Positions 27,083-34,144 of a DNA stretch of 64,000 nt are shown here, piece by piece. A model generated the notes under the pieces. The model made no database searches. It was not told the origin of the DNA and saw only the letters and a list, made by a program, of their open reading frames with translations. This DNA comes from Stenotrophomonas sp. BIO128-Bstrain (GTDB lineage: Bacteria > Pseudomonadota > Gammaproteobacteria > Xanthomonadales > Xanthomonadaceae). Numbering within the stretch: position 1 is the stretch's first letter; each line of letters opens with the position of its first letter. Made by a program: the position numbers and the translations under genes. The DNA lies in assembly GCF_030128875.1 (NCBI RefSeq), contig NZ_CP124620.1, forward strand, positions 1,302,001 to 1,366,000, in the 5' to 3' direction.

Positions 27083-28344
27083 GGGGAACCACTCAGGCGA
27101 AGGGCGAGGTGTTCCCGCCAGCCCCTGGCCGGCGCGGGGGCCGTCGGATCCAGGTGCGACAACAGCGGGGCAAGGGCACGCACATACGGATCACGCGGCG
27201 CGTCCTGCAGCAGCAGGCGGCCATGGCTGGCACTGGAACGCAGTGTGGGCCGATCGGGCAGCACTGCCAACAGGGGCAGTTCGAAGCGTGCCGCGATCTG
27301 CGCCGGGCTCAGGCCGCTGGCATCGTCATGGCGGTTGATGATCAGCTGCAGCCGGGCATCGCGGGCGCCCACCTGGGCCAGGTGGCGAAGCATCTGGTCC
27401 AGCGAGACCAGGGTGCCGATGGACTGATCGGCGATCAGCCAGAGTTCGTCGGCACTGTTGAGCAGGGACACCGGCAATTGGCGCAGCGGCACGCCGCCCA
27501 GGTCGCACAGGACGGTGTGGAAGACGCTGCGCAGGCGCTGCATCAACATGCCAGGGTCGGGCAATGCGGTGCCTTCCATGCCGGGTGGCTGGCCGAGCAG
27601 GGTGACGCCGGCTGGATGGTGGGCCATCGCGGTGCGCGCCAGCGTGGCATCGATGCGTGCGGCATTGCGCAGCGCATCGTCGAAATGGAAGCTGGGGTCG
27701 ACGTTGAGGTAGAGCGACAGGTCGCCGGTGGGTTGGCCCAGGTCCAGCAGCAGCGTACCGGCATCGGCCGGTGCCGCATCGCCGGCCGCTGACGGGTTGG
27801 ACAGCGCGGCCTGGCCGGCGAGGACGCCCAGATGCGCGGCCAGGGTACTGCTGCCCACGCCGGGGCGGACGCCCAGCAGCAGCACCATGCGTGCGCGCGC
27901 CGGCGGCGCCACCGCAACGCTGCTGCGGCCCTGCGCGGCGAGCGCGGCAGCGCGACGGAGCACTGCTTCCATGTCCTGTGGTGCGCTGTCCAGGTCGAGC
28001 AGATCGCGCAGGCCGGCGCGCAACGCGGCGACCACGCCGTCCATGTGATCGACGTGGGTGGAGCCGATCGCCACCAGCGGCAGCTCCGGGGCCTGGGCCT
28101 GCAGCTGCCGGGTCAGGGCCGCGGAGAAGGCGGCGTTCTCGTGCCGGTAGTCCAGCAGCACCACGCAGCCGGTGTCGCGCAGCGGTTCCAGCGCCGAGGC
28201 CGGCGCTGCGCTGTCCAGCCACTGCACCGTGCCCAGCGACGGCAACAAGGCCGACAGCAGGGTGGCCAGTTCGCGGTCCGGCGCAAACAGCACGAGCTTC
28301 ATTGAAGCATCCCGTGGTTGGACCAGCTGCAGGGTGGCGGACAT
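27067..28344 (-). CDS. tadZ: TadZ/CpaE-like pilus localisation ATPase-like protein
   Basis: A 425-residue protein of the ParA/MinD-related TadZ/CpaE family, which places the Tad machine in the cell. The N-terminal part (about 14-135) is a receiver-like atypical domain (MKLVLFAPDRELATLLSALL and VVLLDYRHENAAF). The ATPase-like part begins VLLLGVRPGVGSSTLAAHLG, where the usual deviant Walker A KGGxGKS/T lacks both lysines (Arg160 and Ser165 instead), so ATP hydrolysis is doubtful; other family members also have degenerate P-loops. Later segments are TLLLDLGQPTGDLSLYLN and ELWLIADQSIGTLVSLDQMLRHL. It follows the secretin gene by 25 bases. Confidence 0.87.
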   Translation of the reverse strand: MSATLQLVQPRDASMKLVLFAPDRELATLLSALLPSLGTVQWLDSAAPASALEPLRDTGCVVLLDYRHENAAFSAALTRQLQAQAPELPLVAIGSTHVDHMDGVVAALRAGLRDLLDLDSAPQDMEAVLRRAAALAAQGRSSVAVAPPARARMVLLLGVRPGVGSSTLAAHLGVLAGQAALSNPSAAGDAAPADAGTLLLDLGQPTGDLSLYLNVDPSFHFDDALRNAARIDATLARTAMAHHPAGVTLLGQPPGMEGTALPDPGMLMQRLRSVFHTVLCDLGGVPLRQLPVSLLNSADELWLIADQSIGTLVSLDQMLRHLAQVGARDARLQLIINRHDDASGLSPAQIAARFELPLLAVLPDRPTLRSSASHGRLLLQDAPRDPYVRALAPLLSHLDPTAPAPARGWREHLALRLSGSPWKTK

Positions 28345-28369
28345 GGCGGGAAGGTTCCTGGCATTGGGC

Positions 28370-29752
28370 TCAGCGCGAGAATCCGGGCAGTTGGTCCGAC
28401 GATGCCGGGCTCAACAGCCAGGCGCCCCAGACCGGCAGGTTCGGCGATGCCTCGCGCTGGCCCGGCAGCGGCACCTCGGTGCCCTGGGCCAACGGCTGCA
28501 CCAGCCGCGGGGTGACGATGATGACCAGCTCCTTTTCTTCCTTCTTGTAATTGAGGGTGCGGAAGAACGACCCGATGATCGGCAGATCGCCGAGCAGGGG
28601 CACCTTGTCCACGTTGGAGCTGACGTTGTTGCTGACCAGCCCGCCGATCACGAAGGTTTCCCCGTCACCCAGCTCGACCGTGGTGTCGGCGCGGCGGGTG
28701 GTGATCGACGGCACCTGCACATCGTTGTAGGTGATGCCGGCGGCGTAGTTCAGGTCGCTCGCTTCCGGCGCCACCTTGAGTGCGATGCGGTTCGGGCCGA
28801 GCACGGTGGGGGTGACGGTCAGGCCGATGCCGAACGGCTTGAAGGTGACCGTCGTGGTGCCCAGCCCCTGTGGTTCCAGGATCGGCAGCTCACCGCCGGC
28901 CAGGAAGCTGGCGCTCTGTCCGGACAACGCAACCAGGGTCGGTTCGGCCAGGACGCGGGCCATGCCGTTGCTCTGCAGCAGGTCGATGTTGGCGTCCCAG
29001 CCATGGGTGAGGGATTTGAACACCAGCCCGAAGGCCGACGACAGCGGGTTGGTGATGATGACGTCGTCGGGCCCCGCCGATTCGCCCGCCGGCAGCACGC
29101 CGGGCAGGGTCGCGCCGGGGCGCGTGATGCCGTAATAGAAGCCGTTGTTGCGGTTGAAGTTCTTGTTGCCGAAGCTCATGCCGATCTGGCGGAGCACCGA
29201 CTTGTTGAACTCGACGATCTTCACCTCGACCTGGACCACGCCACCCGTGGCGATGGTGGAGATATCGGCCAGCTGGCCCTCTTTGCCCACGGCCATCGCC
29301 GCGGCCTTGATACTGTTCTGGTGGTCCAGCAACGAAGGGCTCAGGCCCTGCAGCAGGCCCTGGCCGTCCTGCACGACCAGCCCGGTGCCACCGCCCTGGG
29401 CGGTCAACGCACCCTGCACGGCACTGCGCACCTCCACCTGCAGCCGTTCCGGCTCGCGATTGCCGTTGCGCCACAGCAGCAGCGTTGTGTTGCCGGGTGC
29501 CTTGCCGACCAGCAGTGCCTCGCGGCCACGCAGCATCACCACGTCGGCTACGCTGGGGTCGGCGATGGCGACCCGTTCCAGGTTGGCCGGCAACGACCAC
29601 GGTCGCTGCTCACGCGTCTGCAGTACCAGCTCTGCGTCGGCACTGGCCAGCAACGGGCTGCCGATCAGCACGCCGGCCAGCAGGCAGCGTGACAGGGCGT
29701 GGCAAAGGCGGCGCGTGAGGGTGGGGCGTTCGGTCATGGGCTGTCTCGGCAT
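28370..29752 (-). CDS. rcpA: CpaC/RcpA, outer-membrane secretin of the Flp pilus
   Basis: A 460-residue secretin. It has a signal peptide (about 20-40, LLAGVLIGSPLLASA), then an N-terminal CpaC domain (TREQRPWSLPANLERVAIADPSVADVVML, with the BON-like VGKAPGNTTLLLW), and the C-terminal secretin domain (about 215-430) including GMARVLAEPTLVALSGQSASFLAGGELPI and the hallmark VPLLGDLPIIGSFFR. It forms the outer-membrane channel for the pilus. The start is either the ATG at 29752 or the one at 29737. The gene begins 4 bases after the cpaB stop. Confidence 0.93.
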   Translation of the reverse strand: MPRQPMTERPTLTRRLCHALSRCLLAGVLIGSPLLASADAELVLQTREQRPWSLPANLERVAIADPSVADVVMLRGREALLVGKAPGNTTLLLWRNGNREPERLQVEVRSAVQGALTAQGGGTGLVVQDGQGLLQGLSPSLLDHQNSIKAAAMAVGKEGQLADISTIATGGVVQVEVKIVEFNKSVLRQIGMSFGNKNFNRNNGFYYGITRPGATLPGVLPAGESAGPDDVIITNPLSSAFGLVFKSLTHGWDANIDLLQSNGMARVLAEPTLVALSGQSASFLAGGELPILEPQGLGTTTVTFKPFGIGLTVTPTVLGPNRIALKVAPEASDLNYAAGITYNDVQVPSITTRRADTTVELGDGETFVIGGLVSNNVSSNVDKVPLLGDLPIIGSFFRTLNYKKEEKELVIIVTPRLVQPLAQGTEVPLPGQREASPNLPVWGAWLLSPASSDQLPGFSR

Positions 29753-29756
29753 GGGC

Positions 29757-30794
29757 TTAACGCGACCCGCTGTGGGAGGAAATGTCGCCACGGATGATTT
29801 CAATCCCGCGGTCCGGGCGCGGTGCCGCGCGCCGCGGTGCGCTGCCGGGAACGGGCAGTGCCGCGGTGGAACTGCGCCCGCGTCCGGCCAGGGCGTCGGT
29901 GTCGATGCCGGCGTAGGCATCGTTTTCCGGGCGCTGCAGGGCGAGGCGCTCCTCGGCGGACAGCTCGCGGCGCGGGCTGAGCACGCGGCCGGGCGTGGGG
30001 AACAAGGCCTGGTCCGGCAGCGCGATGTCGGCCGGGTTGCGCAACGCCAGGAACAGCTTCCCCTGTTGGGCGCCGAGCAGCAGCCGGTTCGCCTCGGCGA
30101 CCGGCACCGCCAGCACCGCGCTGCGTGCCGGTGGCGTGGTTCCATCATTGCGTGATGCGCCGGCCGACGCGTTTGCGCCAGTGATGTCCTGTGCGCGGCT
30201 GTCGGCGGGCGCAGGCGCGCTGCCATCGGCGGGTACGCTGGCCACGCTCTGCAGATCATCGGCGCCATAACTGAGCACGCGCAGCCGCGACAACAGCAGC
30301 CGTGTCTGCGCGTCACCGTCGTCGCGCAACCCGCCCGACGCGCGCAGGTTGAGGAACACATCGACGAAATCGCCCGGCTGGATGCGATTGCCTGCAGCCA
30401 CCAGTTCGTCCACCGGCACCGCGAGTGCGCGCTCGCCGGGATTCAGGCGCAGCGAAAAGCCCTGTGCGATCTGCGCGGTCTGGATCTGGGTGCCGGCCGG
30501 GATGTCCTGGGTCGGTACCGCGCCGACCAGGGCGTTGATCGAGGTGTAGGCGCCCACCGGGCGTTGCGGATGGCCGGCGATGCGCAGGTCCTCGGCCGTG
30601 ATCGGTCGCCCGGCCGGCAAGGCGCCGGCCGCCTCGACCACCGGCCAGGTGGCAGGTTGTGCGGGAGCAGTGGCGGTCGCCGGCGTGCCCGGCGGCGCCT
30701 CGCTGGCGCGGCGGCTCACGCTGAAGGCGACAATGGCCAGGATCACCGCCAGGCCGATCAACAGGATCGCGGCGATGCGGGTCAACTTGAGCAT
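29757..30794 (-). CDS. cpaB: CpaB/RcpC, Flp pilus assembly protein
   Basis: A 345-residue protein with an N-terminal membrane anchor (residues 8-28, IAAILLIGLAVILAIVAF) and a SAF-type domain (about 50-110, VEAAGALPAGRPITAEDLRI and GAVPTQDIPAGTQIQTAQIA). The RcpC core region follows (NPGERALAVPVDELVAAGNRIQPGDFVDVFLNL), then a Pro/Arg-rich C-terminal tail. CpaB is periplasmic and thought to link the secretin to the cell wall or inner complex. GGAG with a 7-base gap supports the start. Confidence 0.9.
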   Translation of the reverse strand: MLKLTRIAAILLIGLAVILAIVAFSVSRRASEAPPGTPATATAPAQPATWPVVEAAGALPAGRPITAEDLRIAGHPQRPVGAYTSINALVGAVPTQDIPAGTQIQTAQIAQGFSLRLNPGERALAVPVDELVAAGNRIQPGDFVDVFLNLRASGGLRDDGDAQTRLLLSRLRVLSYGADDLQSVASVPADGSAPAPADSRAQDITGANASAGASRNDGTTPPARSAVLAVPVAEANRLLLGAQQGKLFLALRNPADIALPDQALFPTPGRVLSPRRELSAEERLALQRPENDAYAGIDTDALAGRGRSSTAALPVPGSAPRRAAPRPDRGIEIIRGDISSHSGSR

Positions 30795-30813
30795 GCGGTT
30801 CTCCGGAGGGTCA

Positions 30814-31302
30814 TCAGTTGCCGCCGAGGTCGAGTTGGGCGACCGCGGTGCTGCGCAGCGCCCTTGGCATTACCCAGCCGTACACGCGCCCCGTGCCGGG
30901 CAGGAAGGGGTGGGCGCGGTAGTCGTAGCTCACCTCCACGCGGATGCATTGTGCGGCCGGCAGGTCGGCGCAGGGCGCGGGCGTGGAGACGGTGATCGGG
31001 GGCGCGCCAGCCGCGGCGCAATCGGGCGTCTGCCTGGCGTACGTCAGCAGCCACTGCATGGAGCGTCGCGCGGCCACGCAGGCGGCGGTACGGCGTTCGG
31101 TCGGGGTGGCATGGCGGAACGCAGCACGTGCGCCTTCCGCAGACGCTGCCGACAGCGTCTGCTGCGCGGCCATGATCATCACGCCCGAATAGGTGACCAG
31201 CAGCAGCGGCAACAGGCCGAACAGCAGCATGAGCGCGAATTCGAGGGTCGCGATGCCGCGTTGGCGCCTCGGGCGGCCGCGGTGGCCGGCGGTGATGCTC
31301 AT
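30814..31302 (-). CDS. tadE: TadE-like minor pseudopilin
   Basis: A 162-residue protein. RRQRGIATLEFALMLLFGLLPLLLV (about residues 12-38) is the type IV-like pseudopilin signature of TadE/TadF: a Gly processing site, Glu at +5 and a hydrophobic helix. The rest is periplasmic with four cysteines. TadE is processed by TadV and is a minor subunit in pilus assembly. No separate tadF was found, so TadE and TadG may be the only two. It overlaps the tadV stop by four bases (ATGA). Confidence 0.88.
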   Translation of the reverse strand: MSITAGHRGRPRRQRGIATLEFALMLLFGLLPLLLVTYSGVMIMAAQQTLSAASAEGARAAFRHATPTERRTAACVAARRSMQWLLTYARQTPDCAAAGAPPITVSTPAPCADLPAAQCIRVEVSYDYRAHPFLPGTGRVYGWVMPRALRSTAVAQLDLGGN

Positions 31303-31844
31303 GCGGCACCTCCGGATGGCTGTTGCAGGACCCACCACATACTGGCGAAGGCCAGGTAGGCCGCATAGGGAATGCCGACCCGGCCCTGGCGCGCCTGCCG
31401 ACACTGCGCGATCACCGGCTGCAGGCGACGCGAGACCGCATTGTCCGTCTCGGGACGCGGACCGGAATGGGACAACGCAGGCGCGATGCGCCGCGCGACG
31501 ATCACGCATGTGGCATGTGCACCGGCGAGCAGGCTGGCGATGATCCAGATCGGAAGCAATGGCGCCGCGCCAAGCAGCAGGCCGAGCACGGCGAAATACT
31601 TCACATCACCGGCACCCATCCAGCCGATGGCATAGAACGGCAGCAGCGACAGCAATCCCAATACGAAGCCGAGCAGGTGCGTGCCCGGAAATCCGCGGCC
31701 GGCCATCCACCACTGCCACGCGAGCGCGACCAGCGCCACGCCCGTGGCCAACAGCAACCCGCGATTGGACACCCGTCGGGCGTACAGGTCATGGATGGCG
31801 ACCTGTACGCCCAGCAGCAATGCCACCAGGGGAAGGAGTTCCAT
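31299..31844 (-). CDS. tadV: TadV/CpaA prepilin peptidase
   Basis: A 181-residue polytopic protein of the A24 aspartyl prepilin peptidase family, without the N-methylation domain. The two catalytic aspartates are in VAIHDLYARRVSN (about residue 19) and in the GxGD-type motif MGAGDVKYFAVLGLLLG. It should cleave Flp, TadE and TadG leader peptides at the inner membrane. I start at the ATG at 31844 (MELLPLVALLL), with GGAAGGAG-like sequence overlapping it on the other strand only, so the start rests on family alignment. It lies 100 bases after flp. Confidence 0.88.
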   Translation of the reverse strand: MELLPLVALLLGVQVAIHDLYARRVSNRGLLLATGVALVALAWQWWMAGRGFPGTHLLGFVLGLLSLLPFYAIGWMGAGDVKYFAVLGLLLGAAPLLPIWIIASLLAGAHATCVIVARRIAPALSHSGPRPETDNAVSRRLQPVIAQCRQARQGRVGIPYAAYLAFASMWWVLQQPSGGAA

Positions 31845-31944
31845 ATGCGTTATGTCCCCCGAATCGGTCGTACGACACACTTGCGTGCCATGCCGTCGCC
31901 GCGGGGAGAGCCGGGCGACAGCGCAGGCAGTCAACGACAGTCGA

Positions 31945-32133
31945 TCAGGCCGCCGCTGCGGTTGCGTCGTCGACCACTTCACCCAGCTTGGTGAACAGAT
32001 TCTCGAAGAATCCGGTGATCTGGTCCTTACCCACCGCCACCAGGATGCCCGCGATCACGGCAGCCAGCAGGCCGTACTCGAGCGCGGTCACGCCATCTTC
32101 TTCAACGAGGAACTTGCGAACGGATGCATTCAT
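31945..32133 (-). CDS. flp: Flp/Fap pilin
   Basis: A 62-residue prepilin. The leader MNASVRKFLVEEDG is followed by VTALEYGLLAAVIAGILVAVG, the Flp motif with Glu-Tyr at +5/+6 after the Gly cleavage site and a hydrophobic helix. The rest is a short tail FFENLFTKLGEVVDDATAAAA. It polymerises into Flp pili for adherence and biofilm. The start at 32133 has GGAGA 7 bases upstream; an in-frame ATG at 32154 is less likely. It is the first gene of the Tad locus, behind an 809-base upstream region. Confidence 0.95.
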   Translation of the reverse strand: MNASVRKFLVEEDGVTALEYGLLAAVIAGILVAVGKDQITGFFENLFTKLGEVVDDATAAAA

Positions 32134-32592
32134 GACGGTTTCTCCATTTCCCAATCAGAGCCCGAACGGGCGGATACAGCCCCTGGTACCGATGGTGTTG
32201 CCTGGCTCCGCCAGGACCTCCATCCCGACCGCGCGTCCTGCGCGGTGCGGCCCTTGCAGGCCTGCGCTATCGACCGGGCCAAGCCCGGCAACGTCATTGG
32301 AGGCGGATCGCGCTGGACAGTGCGGTCATTGCCGCCGAAGCGCGGCATCGGCAATGAGGGCAGTGCGTACGAAGATTGCTGTCCATGGCGTTCCCCTTGT
32401 CTTTCAATCGCCGCGACGGTATCGCCGCGCGTCCTGAATACGATGCTCGACGAATCACGTGGGATCCAATACACAAAATCGGCAGGCGCGGTTTCAACTT
32501 TAGAAACTTCGCACCGCATGACCGCCGTGCATGAGCCTGATGTAATGGCGGCAAAGTGAAGTGCGGGTAGAGATTATGTGAGGGCGATGTGA

Positions 32593-32608
32593 TGTCAATT
32601 GTTTGACA
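32593..32608. promoter_or_regulatory. Dyad TGTCAA-TTGT-TTGACA
   Basis: Perfect 6-bp arms with a 4-base spacer. Each arm reads TTGACA on its own strand, so the element could hold -35 boxes in both directions or bind a dimeric regulator. No well-placed -10 box was recognised on the plus strand. Confidence 0.4.
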
Positions 32609-32761
32609 GCATGCGAGCGCGCTTCAACGTTGGGTTTCAACGGATCCGGACACATTTGTGACGGCGATTATGATTCTGTTTACCTGGCGTCCAGTTCGGG
32701 CATACTTGCCAAAAATGCGCATCGAAAGCTTCGCCGACAATCGCTGCCGCATCGGCTGAAT

Positions 32762-32794
32762 GATTTAGCTGCGATCAGTGAACGATTTAGCTGC
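32762..32794. repeat. Two direct repeats of GATTTAGCTGC, 22 bases apart
   Basis: GATTTAGCTGC occurs at 32762-32772 and 32784-32794. Similar flanks follow (GATCAGTGAAC and AGTCACGAAC). The 22-base period equals two helical turns, the arrangement AraC-type regulators often bind. It lies about 150 bases before the AraC gene start. Confidence 0.5.
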
Positions 32795-32942
32795 AGTCAC
32801 GAACGATGGGTTGGGCGGGCTGGCGGGCATCGCCACGGCGGGTTGGCCGTAACAGAATGCGCAGCAGCAAACGCAGGAGTGTGCACCCGGTGGCCATGCG
32901 GCGCAGGCACCGGGTAACCAGGCCAAAGGGGGCATCACTGTC

Positions 32943-33932
32943 ATGGTAGATGGTGTGGTGGAAGACCAGATCGACAGCGGGCTGCGGGCATTCGACCTGG
33001 CCTCGCTCAGCGGTGTGCTGCGCGTGTGCGATCTGGAGATGGTGCTGCTCGATGGCAACGGCCCGCGTGCTGCGATCGAATCGCAGGTGCACGACGAGGC
33101 ATTGTTCTGCACCGCGGTGAGCGGGTTTCATTTCCGCGGTCGTTTCATGCTGCCCCAGGACTGGTGCCTGCTCGGCTTGATCCACGCCACCGATGAGAAC
33201 GTCAGCTGGTGCCATGGCATGCCGCTGGCCGCCGGGATGGCGTTGACCGTGCTGCCGGAGGGCATCAGCGAGTTCACGCTCAGTGCCGGCACCCACCTGA
33301 CGTTGCTGCTCGCGCCGATGCAGCGCGTGCAGCGCAAGCTGACCGAGCTGAGCCTGCGCAGCACCTTGCCCTCGGGCCAGGCCCTTTCCCTGTTCCAGGC
33401 CGGCGCGGGCAGCAACGCAGCGCGACTGGTGCAACGCTACGGTGAGGTCCAGCAAACACTTCTTGGACAGGGCGGGGCGCTGCCGGCCGACGCCGTGGAC
33501 ACCTTGCTGCACGACCATATCCAGGCGCTGCTGGGCGCCGGCAGCGATGACCATCCCACCTGCAGCCGGGGCCGACGCACGCATTATCTGATCGCCCAGC
33601 GCGCCGAGAATTTCATGCGGCTCAATCTGCGTCGTTATATCTATATGAATGAAATCTGTGACGCGGCCGGGGTCAGCGAGCGCGCGTTGCGGTATGCCTT
33701 CGAAGACCTTTTCGGTACCTCGCCCAACCGTTATCTCTCGATGCTGCGCCTGTGCGCGGCCTGCCGCGGCCTGTCGATGGCCGATGCCAGCCGCAAGTCG
33801 GTCAAGGCGATCGCATTGAGTTGCGGGCTATGGGACCTGTCGCGGTTTGCCGATAATTATCGCCGGGTATTCGGCGAGCTCCCCCGCGATACGCTGATGC
33901 GCGCACCGGCGCAGATGGGCAGCCCGGCCTGA
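32943..33932 (+). CDS. AraC family transcriptional regulator
   Basis: A 329-residue regulator. The C-terminal 100 residues are the AraC DNA-binding domain: the first helix-turn-helix near IYMNEICDAAGVSERALRYAFEDLFGTSPNRYLSMLRL and the second near VKAIALSCGLWDLSRFADNYRRVFGELP. The N-terminal 210 residues resemble the cupin-like sensor of AraC-binding-type proteins, but no ligand can be assigned. It is divergent from the Tad locus and lies 212 bases before the adhesin gene, so it is a natural candidate regulator of one or both. That is inference. AAAGGGGG lies 10 bases before the ATG. Confidence 0.88.
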   Translation: MVDGVVEDQIDSGLRAFDLASLSGVLRVCDLEMVLLDGNGPRAAIESQVHDEALFCTAVSGFHFRGRFMLPQDWCLLGLIHATDENVSWCHGMPLAAGMALTVLPEGISEFTLSAGTHLTLLLAPMQRVQRKLTELSLRSTLPSGQALSLFQAGAGSNAARLVQRYGEVQQTLLGQGGALPADAVDTLLHDHIQALLGAGSDDHPTCSRGRRTHYLIAQRAENFMRLNLRRYIYMNEICDAAGVSERALRYAFEDLFGTSPNRYLSMLRLCAACRGLSMADASRKSVKAIALSCGLWDLSRFADNYRRVFGELPRDTLMRAPAQMGSPA

Positions 33933-33967
33933 CTGGAGACGCGATCCGTCCGTCTGCCCTGCACATA

Positions 33968-33984
33968 TTCGGCAAGCTGCCGAA
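33968..33984 (+). terminator. Hairpin after the AraC gene
   Basis: TTCGGCA, loop AGC, TGCCGAA, followed by ATTGTCC, 36 bases after the stop. It is a short stem with little T content. Possible terminator separating the regulator from the adhesin gene. Confidence 0.45.
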
Positions 33985-34144
33985 ATTGTCCATGCCGCTG
34001 CCGGTTTTCCCCGTCTTCTTGCCGGAACGCACGCTTGCGCTGCCGGAATGAAGTGCTCGCGGTTTGACCCCTCGACTGTAATGACATCCACGTGCCGTCA
34101 GGCACCGGTGATGTTCAACGCGTCCGTACACGGGGGAATACCTG

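Larger units (their letters stand above)
32134..32942. other. Long AT-richer regulatory gap between flp and an AraC gene
   Basis: The 809 bases between divergent genes hold no convincing coding sequence. The part from about 32400 to 32800 is clearly richer in A/T than its surroundings. It contains a 16-base dyad (32593-32608) and a tandem direct repeat (32762-32794), both listed separately. It must carry the promoters of the Tad locus and of the AraC gene. I found no clear sigma-54 type sequence. Confidence 0.6.

Noticed and set aside
32130..32519. Possible 129-residue gene upstream of flp on the minus strand
   Set aside because: It overlaps the flp start region, has no ribosome binding site or recognisable domain, and its composition looks non-coding.
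32134..32560. Sigma-54 promoter for flp
   Set aside because: I looked for the GG/GC -24/-12 pattern on the minus strand and found no good match.
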